A stretch of DNA of 64,000 nt from Dorea_D hominis (GCF_014287705.1 NZ_JACOOY010000017.1:1-64000); one strand, 5' to 3'. Positions 17,122 to 26,415 are shown, counted from the first letter of the stretch. The notes: generated by a model not told the origin, from the sequence alone. Numbers and translations: made by a program.

Positions 17122-17331
17122 ATGCCGGGATATCGGACGCAGGTGCTTGTAAATTTTGTAGTCAGAGCTGTGATAGGAACAGCCTTGATCTTTTTTGTAA
17201 ATCAGTTTTTAAACGCAAGAGGAATTGACATCCGGGTTGGAATGAACCCGGTGACAGTAGTGACTTCCGGTGTACTTGGTACACCGGGAGTTGCTTTATT
17301 ATATGGAATTTCTTTTTATAGAGGATTCTGA
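17122..17331 (+). CDS. bofA: Pro-sigma-K processing inhibitor BofA family protein
   Basis: 69 residues from ATG 17122, preceded by AAAGAAGGA; ATG 17101 is a less likely start. Two hydrophobic segments with RVGMNPVTVVTSGVLGTPGVALLYG, the BofA signature. In Bacillus BofA sits in the outer forespore membrane with SpoIVFA/FB and holds back pro-sigma-K cleavage. Its 3' end overlaps the convergent phosphopantetheinyl transferase gene by 16 bp. Confidence 0.88.
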   Translation: MPGYRTQVLVNFVVRAVIGTALIFFVNQFLNARGIDIRVGMNPVTVVTSGVLGTPGVALLYGISFYRGF

Positions 17332-18047
17332 ACGCAGTAGGCGACACTGCAGAAATATTTATCCGGAGCCGGAAGTGCCTGAACACGCCAGAGCGGATAT
17401 TTTGTGAGCTGGTACAGACCGGAATCTGAATCGATCTCATCAATACGGAAGGAATCTGCGGAAATGGTAAATCCGGTTCCGATTCCTTTTAAAAATGCTT
17501 CTCGTATCGTCCAGTAACGGAAAAAAAGCTGTGTACTTTCCCACTCCGGTAAATGTGCGAATCGCAGTTCTTCATCCGGGTGAAAGAAACGGTGGACAAG
17601 GTGGCTGCTGCGTGCATTTTCACGTATTTTTTCGATGTCGATACCGACCGGGGAAGAAAAGGAAAATGCAAACGCAATCTGCTCTTCCGAATGAGAGAGA
17701 TTAAAGGAAAGCCGTGGCAGATGTCCCAGACCTCTGACTGTAAGTGCATCATAATCCAGATAAAGTTTGCCATGTGTGCCTGTACGAAGCACAAGTTCTT
17801 CCGGTGCGATGTGCAGATATTTTCCAAGCAACAGACGTAAGAGAAAGCGCGCAGTCTGATGCTGGATACGGTCTTTCCCCTGTGAATAACCGGCAATCCG
17901 GTTCCGTTCTTCTGTGGAAAGAATTTGCGTATCCTGTGCATCTGGTGGGAAATCTTCTGTTTTAAAAAACCAGACGTCTATCGTCTGCATTGGCAGGGTA
18001 AAAGCTGCCGAAGATAAATCTGAAAAGTGAAAAATATTTATATTCAT
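17316..18047 (-). CDS. 4'-phosphopantetheinyl transferase (Sfp superfamily)
   Basis: 243 residues. Core motifs SFNLSHSEEQIAFAF, VGIDIEKIR (Mg2+-binding aspartate and glutamate) and FFRYWTIREAFLKGIGTG (WxxKEA-like). It transfers phosphopantetheine from CoA to carrier proteins. The Sfp-like length suggests secondary or fatty-acid carrier proteins; no carrier gene is in the window. Confidence 0.9.
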   Translation of the reverse strand: MNINIFHFSDLSSAAFTLPMQTIDVWFFKTEDFPPDAQDTQILSTEERNRIAGYSQGKDRIQHQTARFLLRLLLGKYLHIAPEELVLRTGTHGKLYLDYDALTVRGLGHLPRLSFNLSHSEEQIAFAFSFSSPVGIDIEKIRENARSSHLVHRFFHPDEELRFAHLPEWESTQLFFRYWTIREAFLKGIGTGFTISADSFRIDEIDSDSGLYQLTKYPLWRVQALPAPDKYFCSVAYCVQNPL

Positions 18048-18377
18048 GTTGTTATTTCCTGACTGTTTTTTATTAGTATTATATCTTTTGATGTGAAATT
18101 TGTATAGAATTTTAAGGAAAATGAAGGACGAAATTTTGGCAGAGTTTCACAAAGATAGAAATTTTCAGAAAAAAGGATAGACAGGAAATAACCGGTAGAG
18201 TATAATCGTCCTACAAGTCAAATCTAAGACTTGTGTTGATCTGTTGAAAATAATAATTCTAAGTAATTCGTGCCGTATCGGCGTAGGATTCAATGAAGTG
18301 CAACAAGTACATAAGAGTATCAAATCGCAGCGAAAGTGGGCGTAGAAGAAGTGTTTTTACACAGGAGGCAGGCATAT
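18048..18377 (+). other. Promoter and leader region of the Tad operon
   Basis: Contains a TATAAT near 18199 and short hairpins (CAAGTC/GACTTG, GCCG/CGGC) before the AGGAGG at 18363. No gene or recognised riboswitch is seen. Confidence 0.35.
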
Positions 18378-19295
18378 GTGAGTAACGGGAATTTAATTAT
18401 ATGTGATCCGGAAGAAGGATATGCGCAGGCACTTGCGTATTATTTGATGCATAAGAAAGAATTTGGCATGGAAGTGCAGGTGTATGACCGGATAGAAAAA
18501 GTACAGGAAATTGCAGACAGAACGAAGATACAGATTTTATTTGTGGCAGCAGAGTACGAAGCAGAAGAACGGAAAAAAGTACCGGCAGAGCAGAAATTTC
18601 TGCTGACCGGCGCAGGGAACAGCCAGGTTCTGGAAGATGAGACGGCATTATATAAATATCAGTCGGGAGAGAAGATCGTAAAGCTGCTTCTGGAAAATGT
18701 TGATGCTCAGGAGTCGGAAAATATTCTCCTCGGACAGGCAGCAGGAAAGCAGGCAGTGAGACTGATCGGCGTGTATTCACCGGTTCACAGGATCGGAAAG
18801 ACGTCTTATGCATTAAGGCTTGGAGAAGAACTGGCAGTGAATGCGAATGTATTATATCTCAACCTGGAACTGTATAGTGGTATTGGCGGACATTTTGCAG
18901 GAGAAGGACAGACGTTGTCGGATCTTTTGTATTATGCGAGACAGGAAAAGGGAAATCTTGGTTTATTTCTTACAACGATCGTGCAGCATAGAAGACATTT
19001 GGATTATGTACATCCAATGGCGGTCGCAGAAGACGTAAAGGCAGTAAGTGTACAGGAATGGAAAGATCTGCTTATGAAGATCGCAGAACAGAGTATTTAT
19101 GAGATGATCGTACTTGATATTGATGAAGGACTCCCACAGGTATATCAGTTATTGCGGGTGTGTACAGAAGTACATGTTCCGGAGATAAGGGACTGTTATG
19201 CACAGGCGAAGATCAGGCAGTTTGAACAGGAACTTACGCTTCTGGGTTACGAAGATGTATTGCAGAAAATCAAAAGGAAGGATGTACATGATTGA
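18378..19295 (+). CDS. TadZ/CpaE-like ATPase of a Tad (Flp) pilus
   Basis: 305 residues from GTG 18378, with AGGAGG spaced 9 nt. The ATG 2 nt earlier is out of frame and stops at once. N-terminal receiver-like region (NLIICDPEEGYAQAL), then a MinD/ParA-like fold with a degenerate P-loop (VYSPVHRIGKTSYALRLGEE) and VLDIDEGLPQ. TadZ/CpaE proteins localise the Tad pilus machine at the membrane. It overlaps the start of tadA by 8 bp. Confidence 0.75.
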   Translation: MSNGNLIICDPEEGYAQALAYYLMHKKEFGMEVQVYDRIEKVQEIADRTKIQILFVAAEYEAEERKKVPAEQKFLLTGAGNSQVLEDETALYKYQSGEKIVKLLLENVDAQESENILLGQAAGKQAVRLIGVYSPVHRIGKTSYALRLGEELAVNANVLYLNLELYSGIGGHFAGEGQTLSDLLYYARQEKGNLGLFLTTIVQHRRHLDYVHPMAVAEDVKAVSVQEWKDLLMKIAEQSIYEMIVLDIDEGLPQVYQLLRVCTEVHVPEIRDCYAQAKIRQFEQELTLLGYEDVLQKIKRKDVHD

Positions 19296-20157
19296 GGCGG
19301 AACAGTTACATGCGAGGATTCTTGAAAAACTGGATCTGACAAGAGAAGTGGAAGATGAAGAACTGACCGGGATTATTTATCAGGTATTACAGGAAGCCGG
19401 GCAGAAAGAATATATTCCGTTGAAGATAAGGACAGCGCTTGGAAAGGAACTGTTTAATGCGTTCAGAAAACTGGATCTTTTACAGGATTTTCTGGAGGAT
19501 GATGAGATTACTGAAGTGATGATCAATGGAGTACAGAGCATTTTCTATGAAAAACATGGAAAGCTGTATGAAGCAGAGAGACATTTCCTGTCCAGGGAGA
19601 AACTGGAAGATGTGATACAGCAGATTGTGGCGGGTTCAAACCGTATCGTCAATGAAGCATCACCGATCGTAGATGCGAGGCTGCCGGACGGCTCCCGAGT
19701 GAATGTCGTGCTTGCTCCGGTTGCGTTGAACGGACCGATCGTAACGATCCGTAAGTTTCCCAAAGATGCAATCACAATGGAGCAGCTGATTGCATGGGAT
19801 TCCGTTAGCGAGGAAGTTACAGAATTTCTTGCTATGCTTGTAGTAGCAGGATACAACATATTTATCAGTGGAGGAACCGGTTCCGGGAAGACCACATTTC
19901 TAAATGCATTATCTCAATATATACCCAAAACAGAACGAATTATTACGATAGAGGACAACGCAGAGTTAAAAATACAGGATGTAAGCAACCTAGTCAGTCT
20001 GGAAGCCAGAAATGCAAATGTTGAAGGGAACGGAGCGATTACGATCCGTGATCTGATCAAATCGGCGTTGCGTATGCGACCGGATCGTATTATTGTCGGT
20101 GAGGTGCGCTCGGCGGAAGCAATAGATATGCTTCAGGCACTTATATGTACTATATAA
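19288..20157 (+). pseudogene. tadA: TadA/CpaF-type secretion ATPase, 3'-truncated by element insertion
   Basis: 289 residues from ATG 19288 (AAAAGGAAGG upstream). N-terminal CpaF region, Walker A FISGGTGSGKTTFLN, ITIEDNAELK and the start of the conserved block RIIVGEVRSAEAIDMLQA. Intact homologues continue with a NTGHxGS-type segment and about 80 more residues. Here the frame switches after LQA to LICTI and stops. The sequence becomes AT-rich exactly there (about 20140). I infer insertion of a mobile element in the conserved LQA codons; the 3' part should be at the element's other end, outside the window. Confidence 0.85.
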
Positions 20158-20221
20158 CAATTATATATATAACGTATATAAGGATGGAAAATATAGATTA
20201 GAGGGAAGGCATAGGAACGAT

Positions 20222-20530
20222 ATGAACATTAAGTATAGGTTATTGTGTAAAAGGTTAATAGAGGAAAGGAAGAGAGTAGGTGTCATTCAATATTATAATG
20301 TACTGTTCATAATGGAGTTATTGTCAGATAAAGACATATGGTTTTTTGAACAGTGGGTGAACGGTATAAATAACATATATATGAAGGATATACATAACTG
20401 GTGTAGAATGCATTTTGTTAAATATCACACTGTATTTGTTTACAGGAAAGAGTATCCGGTAAAAGCAAATATTTGGAATGGATATTCATATATAAGGTGG
20501 CGGATGGAGCGGATGATGAATTTGGAATAA
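20222..20530 (+). CDS. Unknown small protein, paralogue of the 37882-38187 gene
   Basis: 102 residues, basic, rich in W, Y and K. It shares with the protein at 37882 the blocks YYNVLF, a central W-V, IxxWC, FxYRK(E/D)(Y/F)P and AN(I/L)WNxYSY. No known domain recognised. It is the first gene inside the element next to the tadA junction. Start ATG with a modest AGGAAC site. Function unknown. Confidence 0.6.
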   Translation: MNIKYRLLCKRLIEERKRVGVIQYYNVLFIMELLSDKDIWFFEQWVNGINNIYMKDIHNWCRMHFVKYHTVFVYRKEYPVKANIWNGYSYIRWRMERMMNLE

Positions 20531-20616
20531 GATAAAATAGTGCTTGCATGAAAGGGAGTCTTAGAGTAGGGTATTCTTTTGAAAGTATGGACAGAACGAA
20601 GGCTGAAGGCTCTGCG

Positions 20617-21531
20617 CTATTCGTTTGGCAGAGCCTGAGTATTGTCCTGATCCGTAGAAAATAAATCTAACTGACCTTCTGGAGTGGAACTTTGACCGGA
20701 TTCATCTTCAGTTGATTGTTCTCTTTTTTTGGGTGTTTTATGAGTGTATAATTTCTCAAAAGGAAGTGAATACTTGGATTTTTTATTGTATTCTAGTAAA
20801 AGAGCTTCTGCAAACCCTAATGAACCGGCACGACGTTCTCTGGCAGTACGACTGATTTCTCTGACAGAGACACGTCCTACTTTTTCTTTAAATGTGTCAT
20901 CTTTCATTGTTTCTCCATAAGCATTATCCAGACGGGCAATAGCATTAAGCATATTGGAGCTAAAGGACATAGGCGCGCCTTCCCATGTGGCAACGCAAAG
21001 GCGTAAAACACGATCAAGAGTGTGAAAACCATATTTTTCATAGATATTAATTAAAGTGGATACAGCACATATACCTCCGGGGCGAGAGGAAGAAGTAATA
21101 GAGAGATCATATGATTCAACAAGGTCACGAATAATAAGTTCTCTATCATTACCAGCTTCAATATTAGCCATGAATATTTCATAAGGTAGTAACGATTTGA
21201 CATATTTCATCTGATTTGCAAAAATATCTGCTTCTTGAGTGTAAACAAGATCATCATAAACCATGCACCAGACAGGAGTTTCTCTTGATCCAGAGACGAG
21301 AGCGACAATTTCTATAGTGTGTTGTCCGTTGAACACATAATTTATCCCATCACGTCTACTTACTTTTACAGGGTTTATCTGATAAAGGTCAAAATTAGCT
21401 GCAGCACGCTGAACGTGTTTGATAGAAAGATTACGTTGGTAATCTTGATTTGAACATAAATTTTTAATAGGTATTTGCTCAAAATGCACTTGGGGAACAA
21501 ACTTTTGTAAATCTTCGGTATTTCCATCCAT
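20617..21531 (-). CDS. ParB-like nuclease-domain protein
   Basis: 304 residues, GGAGG before ATG 21531. An N-terminal ParB/Srx-type fold (IPIKNLCSNQDYQRNLSIKH, VFNGQHTIEIVAL with the GQHT-type motif) is followed by a helical region and a polar, low-complexity tail. The related family is common in phages and mobile elements. It is last in a leftward operon behind the serine recombinase and may act in maintenance or regulation. No ParA partner is near. Confidence 0.7.
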   Translation of the reverse strand: MDGNTEDLQKFVPQVHFEQIPIKNLCSNQDYQRNLSIKHVQRAAANFDLYQINPVKVSRRDGINYVFNGQHTIEIVALVSGSRETPVWCMVYDDLVYTQEADIFANQMKYVKSLLPYEIFMANIEAGNDRELIIRDLVESYDLSITSSSRPGGICAVSTLINIYEKYGFHTLDRVLRLCVATWEGAPMSFSSNMLNAIARLDNAYGETMKDDTFKEKVGRVSVREISRTARERRAGSLGFAEALLLEYNKKSKYSLPFEKLYTHKTPKKREQSTEDESGQSSTPEGQLDLFSTDQDNTQALPNE

Positions 21532-21533
21532 AA

Positions 21534-22454
21534 TTATATTTCCTCCAATTTTTTCAAAATATTATTTGTGGTTGATATTAGGCACATAAGCTGATATTTA
21601 AGCTTATATTTTGCTGTATCAGATGCAATTTTAAAATCTGAAACTTTTAATACTCTTTCGATAGAACTGTTCCATGAGGGAATCGTCAACGTAAGACTTG
21701 CAATTTCCGCATCTGGATCAAATTGTGGCAGATTGCGTATAGATGGAATAGAAACGGAAGATTCTTTCTTTAATATCGGTTTGGCGTAATTATTCCACAG
21801 TAATTCCCTTTTCATATCATGATAACTGAGATGTTCTATCTTTTCGGCAAGAAGGTAGTTATTTAGACTTAAAAGCTGCTCTTTTGATAATCCTGAAAGT
21901 TCAATAATATTAGCTTGGGAAATCCAAAGCTGACCAGAACGAACTCGTTTGACAAGATCCGGAACTTTTTCATCAATTATATCTAGTGCACTACTGTAAG
22001 CAGAATATTTGTAAACGGTAGCCATTGCTACATTACATTCTTCGGATATTTTTTTTGCTGCGATGCTTGCACCGGAAATATGAGATTTATTCGTAGATGA
22101 AAGTTGTCTTGAAACTAAAATTTTTTCAGCATCATATTTTTTCCCAATCAGGTATTTTTTATTGATATTGGTTAAATCCTCTCGTTTAAGTTGGTCAGTA
22201 CATATCCATGAAATTACATCTTCTTTACTGGAAAAATGGAGTCTTTTTATTCGGAAAGGAATACTGTGTTTACGAAATAATTCATATGCTTCTATACCAT
22301 TAATGACAATACCATTCCATGTGCAGATGGGGGTGTGATAGGAATGACATAATATCTGTTGCTCAAGTTGTTTATAATCTTTTTCACTGAGATATTGATA
22401 CAAATTGGTGAATTCTAGTTTTGTTTTTAATGTATATATACTATAATTGCGCAT
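21534..22454 (-). CDS. ParB-like partition/regulatory protein with HTH
   Basis: About 306 residues from ATG 22454 (GGAG 8 nt upstream). The N-terminal ParB-like region has ICTWNGIVINGIEAYELFRKH and FSSKEDVISWICTDQL. The middle helix-turn-helix-like region (NVAMATVYKYSAY) is followed by a segment that repeats the recombination-element ParB pattern (SGQLWISQANIIELSGLSKE). Two bp separate it from the second ParB-like gene, indicating translational linkage. Confidence 0.65.
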   Translation of the reverse strand: MRNYSIYTLKTKLEFTNLYQYLSEKDYKQLEQQILCHSYHTPICTWNGIVINGIEAYELFRKHSIPFRIKRLHFSSKEDVISWICTDQLKREDLTNINKKYLIGKKYDAEKILVSRQLSSTNKSHISGASIAAKKISEECNVAMATVYKYSAYSSALDIIDEKVPDLVKRVRSGQLWISQANIIELSGLSKEQLLSLNNYLLAEKIEHLSYHDMKRELLWNNYAKPILKKESSVSIPSIRNLPQFDPDAEIASLTLTIPSWNSSIERVLKVSDFKIASDTAKYKLKYQLMCLISTTNNILKKLEEI

Positions 22455-22857
22455 ACTCATCTCCCATTATTTCTGATTTGAATTCTGTTTGTGGCAGTTT
22501 TGTGATGATGTTATCCATGGAAAATAGAGCTATTTTCTTATCTGGGTAAATATTGCCTTCTAAACGAAAAATGTTAAATTTCTCCCAAGAAAGGTTAAGC
22601 TGGGAAAGTGAATATAGTAATTCTCGGCTGTACAATTCATAACTGTTACCATTGATGACAAAATAATCCTTAACTTTATGTGCCAATTTATCCTCTGCAC
22701 AACTAGCCTTTATACCTATCATTTTTTGATCAGGATTAACAAGAAGTTGAATATATTCTGGGTTACCAATTTGACGGAGTGTATTGCGGTGGATTCGTAT
22801 ACGATTCTTTTTAAAGTCAATACATATTAGTGGATGGGAAGAGTGTTTGTTGTTCAT
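22441..22857 (-). CDS. Protein with the serine-recombinase-associated domain (short copy)
   Basis: 138 residues from ATG 22857, chosen for TGAGGA upstream. The core RIRIHRNTLRQIGNPEYIQLLVNPDQK aligns in pattern with the C-terminal extension of the adjacent recombinase and with the 22817-23605 product: a hydrophobic strand, then P-x-x-(Y/F)-V/I-Q-x-L-V/I-N/H-P-x-x-K and I-(R/K). No function known. Third gene of the operon. Confidence 0.6.
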   Translation of the reverse strand: MNNKHSSHPLICIDFKKNRIRIHRNTLRQIGNPEYIQLLVNPDQKMIGIKASCAEDKLAHKVKDYFVINGNSYELYSRELLYSLSQLNLSWEKFNIFRLEGNIYPDKKIALFSMDNIITKLPQTEFKSEIMGDEYAQL

Positions 22858-23605
22858 AGGATTTTTCCTCACTTTCTGCTGTTGATGGTTCTTTTGCTTT
22901 TTCTATGGATTTATCAGTTGCCTTCTTCTTTTCTTGTATGTCAAATACTGCGTAGCCTTCAAATATATTGACTTGCATTGATTTCTGATGTTCTTCCACT
23001 GGAATACCGAATTGATTCTTCCATTCTTCAGGATAAGAAGGTGTCCTAGCAGTGGTTACAGTTCCATTGTCTTTTAGTGTACGAGGAAATATTTCAGGTG
23101 AAGTTAAATCGAAAATGAACAGTATTTCATTGCCAGAACGAATTAATTTGCCGAGAATCTTGTACCGATAATTAGGATTCCAATCCATGAGAGATATCAC
23201 TTTAGCAAAGAAAATTCGACAGGTGATTTGTTTTGGCGAACGCTTTTTTCCAGAGGAACACCAACGAAAAGAGTCTTTTTCTTCTTCTCGACAGGGACGG
23301 ACAGCCAGTTTTTTTTCAATGGGATTGACTAATATTTGCACATATTCGACATCGGGTAGCTTTTTTATGCAGGCGGTATTTACAGATACCTTGTAGTTAT
23401 TAAACGTAAACGAAGGTTCGTAAATATGAGCGAAGAATTCGCCACGTACAACTTGATAACCGTCATAGCTGAAAGAATCATCGTCAATGACTTCCATTTG
23501 ATTTGAGGGGCTGGGTGCGACTGTTATTGGCATAGGTGTGTTGATTTTCATCATATCAGAAGGTTCTGTAGTCATATTCCATTGATTTATAGGTTGCTCG
23601 CTCAT
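22817..23605 (-). CDS. Protein with the serine-recombinase-associated domain (long copy)
   Basis: 262 residues. The central part (about 48-180) repeats the same domain as the recombinase C-terminus: YQVVRGEFFA, a conserved strand, VEYVQILVNPIEKKLAVRPC and W-x-P-x-YRYKILG. Its start codon overlaps the recombinase stop (ATGA), so the two are translationally coupled. The tail is charged (K/E rich). Unknown function, possibly an accessory DNA-binding partner of the recombinase. Confidence 0.65.
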   Translation of the reverse strand: MSEQPINQWNMTTEPSDMMKINTPMPITVAPSPSNQMEVIDDDSFSYDGYQVVRGEFFAHIYEPSFTFNNYKVSVNTACIKKLPDVEYVQILVNPIEKKLAVRPCREEEKDSFRWCSSGKKRSPKQITCRIFFAKVISLMDWNPNYRYKILGKLIRSGNEILFIFDLTSPEIFPRTLKDNGTVTTARTPSYPEEWKNQFGIPVEEHQKSMQVNIFEGYAVFDIQEKKKATDKSIEKAKEPSTAESEEKSYEQQTLFPSTNMY

Positions 23606-25467
23606 TGGGTGTCTCCTTTAATTTCTGTAATAATATTCTTTATATTTTGTATAATGGTTTCTTTGGGAGTGGTTTGTAGCTCGGGTTCTTTATAAGGTTT
23701 ACTTTCTGAAGCAGTTTGCCAGTTTTTGTCCACTGTAAATTCTGTTAATTCTGGCGCTTGAGACTGAGTATAGTAATTATTACCGAAGCTATTCATCCAG
23801 TCGGCAGGATAAGCTAACACACTCTTAGAATCAGATATTGTATCAGGCGTGTTGTTATTGGGGGCGGATACTTCGTTGGTACTTGTCGGGATTCGTATTT
23901 CTGTATCGTCCATGTTGAAAATAAGGACATTTTCATTATCTTTTTGGTGGGCAACTCCTAATATTCTATATTTGCATTTTTTGTCCCACTTAAATATCTC
24001 GTATAATGTTGGCAAAAATGCAGCACCGGAAATTGGTTTTGGAATAAGTTGACCATCTTTGAGACGTGACCACTGCACTTTATTTTTTGTTTCAGAGGAA
24101 CATGGTCGAATAGCAAGTAGTTTTGAGCTCGGGTGTATTAGCATTTCGACAAATTTTATGTTTGGAAATTTCCGTATAGCATCTTTGTTAAAAGAGATCT
24201 GTTTATATGAAAAAGAAACAGAAATCCGACCAACCGAGGAGAAAAATTGTCCTCTAGCAACTTCATAGTCTCTTAAATCGAAGGAACCGGCGGAAGCAGT
24301 AATTGTATCAGGTGCATTCATATTTGCCGGTTTAAGGACGCTTTGAGATGCTTCAAAGTAGTCTCTGGATTTAAATCCAGACCATCTTGGATTAATGCTT
24401 ATAAATCCACTTAGAGAGCCTTCTTGTATCACATGTAATTCTGGTAAAATCTCTTTATTTCCATATTTCGCATTTGTAATTAATTTTTGAACAGCTATGA
24501 AATCATCTCGGGAGATAATAGCTTCATGATGTCCGACTTTTCTGTATTGATTACGGTCTTGATTGTTTTTCCTTGATTTATGGTCAAGATAATTCGGAGT
24601 CCATGTTTTTCTCGCCAGAACATCCCCACAATGGCGTTCATTTTGAAGGATTTGTAGTATGGTACTGGATGACCAGACATCATTATTCTTTTTTGTTTTA
24701 CAACCGAGTTCTGTCAAAGAATCAGCAATTTGTTGAGTACTACTTCCATTAAGATACATATAAAAAATAAGCTGCACAATTTTAGCTTCATGTGGATTGA
24801 TTACAAGATCTCCATTTTCGTCTTGGTCATATCCGAGCAGAGGAGGTGTAAGGAATATTCCCCGACGAAAACGCATTTCAATGGAAGAATTCATAATTTC
24901 ACTTTTGGTATGACTTTCTTCCTGCGCAAGTGTTGACATGAATGACAGAATCATTTCGCTTTTGGGATCAAGAGTATTTAAATGCTCTGTTTCAAAAAAT
25001 ACACCGACGGGTGGACGGAGTGAAGAAAGCTCTCGTACATATCGGATACAGTCAACAACGTTTCTTGCAAATCGGGATACACTTTTTGTTATGATTAAAT
25101 CAATTTTTCCGCCTTCACAATCTTCAATCATTTTTTTGAATGCATCTCTATGTTGAAGCGAAGTGCCGGAAATGCCTTCGTCGGCATATATTTCTACAAG
25201 CATCCAATTCGGATTTTTATTTACTACATCCTGATAATGATTTTTCTGTAATTCATATGAGGATGTTTGGCGTGGATCATCCGTAGATACCCTTGCATAT
25301 ACAGCTACTCGTAGTTTTTTTTCTGTTTTAAAAATATCCTCTGGTGGAAGTGCCGGAATTACTTCCAGTTCTTCTGGATCAATACCTTTGTATCTTTGCC
25401 GGATTCTGGCTTTCTGTTCATCAATATTACTGCTTCGTTCTTCACTTTCTTTCATCAATAGCGACAT
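23602..25467 (-). CDS. Large serine recombinase with extra C-terminal domain
   Basis: 621 residues. Resolvase catalytic domain from about 50 (VAVYARVSTDD with the catalytic serine, DEGISGTSLQHR, VSRFARNVVD), a recombinase domain at about 220-330 (GYDQDENGDLVINPHEAKIVQLIF, then LQILQNERHCGDVL), and a linker. An extra C-terminal module of about 170 residues (YEVARGQFFSSVGR, VEMLIHPSSKLLAIRPC) replaces the usual coiled-coil/zinc region; I do not see a zinc ribbon. It probably mediates integration or excision of the element. ATG 25455 is an alternative start. Confidence 0.85.
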   Translation of the reverse strand: MSLLMKESEERSSNIDEQKARIRQRYKGIDPEELEVIPALPPEDIFKTEKKLRVAVYARVSTDDPRQTSSYELQKNHYQDVVNKNPNWMLVEIYADEGISGTSLQHRDAFKKMIEDCEGGKIDLIITKSVSRFARNVVDCIRYVRELSSLRPPVGVFFETEHLNTLDPKSEMILSFMSTLAQEESHTKSEIMNSSIEMRFRRGIFLTPPLLGYDQDENGDLVINPHEAKIVQLIFYMYLNGSSTQQIADSLTELGCKTKKNNDVWSSSTILQILQNERHCGDVLARKTWTPNYLDHKSRKNNQDRNQYRKVGHHEAIISRDDFIAVQKLITNAKYGNKEILPELHVIQEGSLSGFISINPRWSGFKSRDYFEASQSVLKPANMNAPDTITASAGSFDLRDYEVARGQFFSSVGRISVSFSYKQISFNKDAIRKFPNIKFVEMLIHPSSKLLAIRPCSSETKNKVQWSRLKDGQLIPKPISGAAFLPTLYEIFKWDKKCKYRILGVAHQKDNENVLIFNMDDTEIRIPTSTNEVSAPNNNTPDTISDSKSVLAYPADWMNSFGNNYYTQSQAPELTEFTVDKNWQTASESKPYKEPELQTTPKETIIQNIKNIITEIKGDTQ

Positions 25468-25513
25468 CCTTTATAGTTGATATAACTATCATAGAATTTT
25501 TGGATTGAAAAAG

Positions 25514-25553
25514 ACATAAACCATCGGTTAAGTGATTAACGGATGGTTTATGT
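25514..25553. repeat. 40-bp imperfect palindrome upstream of the recombinase operon
   Basis: ACATAAACCATC (25514) and GATGGTTTATGT (25542) form 12-bp arms with a GGTTA...TTAAC inner dyad. It has no T-run on either side. It lies between the XRE gene and the recombinase gene and could be an operator, a transcription stop or a recombination site. Confidence 0.55.
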
Positions 25554-25584
25554 AGAAATAGATATTTGATTGTTATTGAATGAT

Positions 25585-25974
25585 TTAATAATCATTCGGG
25601 TTATCAGCATCGTAATTGTGTTTTGAGGATAGATGCCAATCATTGATTCGTAAAATGTTTTTTATGGCTGAAAGAACCTCGAATATGTAACGTTTTTCAG
25701 TGCTGGTACAATCTGCCATTAATAAATCAATGTCAGTTTGATATTCCGTAGGATTGTATAACAAGTTCCCATAGAGTAATTCATCAATAGTAATTTCAAG
25801 TGCGTTGCTAATTTTGATTAAAGATTCTAAACTGGGTTTACGCTTGGCATTTTCAATATAGCTTATATAAACAGTAGAAAGATCAGCAATTTCAGCCAGC
25901 TCCTCGGCAGATAATCCTCGTTGTTTGCGGGTTTCTCTTATACGTTTGCCTATAAGTGCATAATTTATTTCCAT
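25585..25974 (-). CDS. XRE-family transcriptional regulator
   Basis: 129 residues. N-terminal helix-turn-helix (RIRETRKQRGLSAEELAEIADLSTVYISYIENAKRKPS), then a helical C-terminus. Upstream (26038-26061) is a perfect 8-bp inverted repeat, the likely operator, placed to control both this gene and the divergent small gene at 26200. Possibly the element's lifestyle repressor, upstream of the serine recombinase operon. Confidence 0.85.
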   Translation of the reverse strand: MEINYALIGKRIRETRKQRGLSAEELAEIADLSTVYISYIENAKRKPSLESLIKISNALEITIDELLYGNLLYNPTEYQTDIDLLMADCTSTEKRYIFEVLSAIKNILRINDWHLSSKHNYDADNPNDY

Positions 25975-26037
25975 GTCCTCACCTCCTTTCCATCACAACT
26001 TGACTTTCTTGTGTTGTAGATAGAAAAAATGGTGAGC

Positions 26038-26061
26038 TATACAACAGCAATTGGTTGTATA
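26038..26061. promoter_or_regulatory. Palindromic operator in the divergent XRE region
   Basis: TATACAAC - AGCAATTG - GTTGTATA, a perfect 8-bp inverted repeat. Further GTTGT half-sites lie on both sides (near 26012 and 26141). Confidence 0.7.
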
Positions 26062-26199
26062 AAGAGAAGTATATCATATGTATATAGCAAAAAGAAGATT
26101 GTCGATTGATGGGAGAAAAAGGCGATAAGTTGTAATTGAACAACAGCGAAAAAAGGGTTATCATTTATGTATTAAAAATTATGTCTGGGAGGAAAATAC

Positions 26200-26415
26200 A
26201 TGGCAGATAAAGAGGAAATCAAAACACTGGAGGAATTAGAGGAAAAAGGAAGAGTACTGCGGGAGTACAAAGAAAAATTCCGGCAGATGTGCCAAGAGAA
26301 TAAAATGATAAAGGGTTCGACAGTGCTGAAACTATATGATAAAATTGAAGAAATACAAAGAGAATATGAGCATTTAGATAATAAGCTGACATTAATGGAA
26401 TACAACTTTATATAG
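26200..26415 (+). CDS. Small coiled-coil protein of unknown function
   Basis: 71 residues, ATG 26200 after GGGAGGA. Almost entirely charged alpha-helix (EELEEKGRVLREYKEKFRQ). Divergent from the XRE regulator, so likely controlled by it. No known family recognised. Confidence 0.6.
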   Translation: MADKEEIKTLEELEEKGRVLREYKEKFRQMCQENKMIKGSTVLKLYDKIEEIQREYEHLDNKLTLMEYNFI

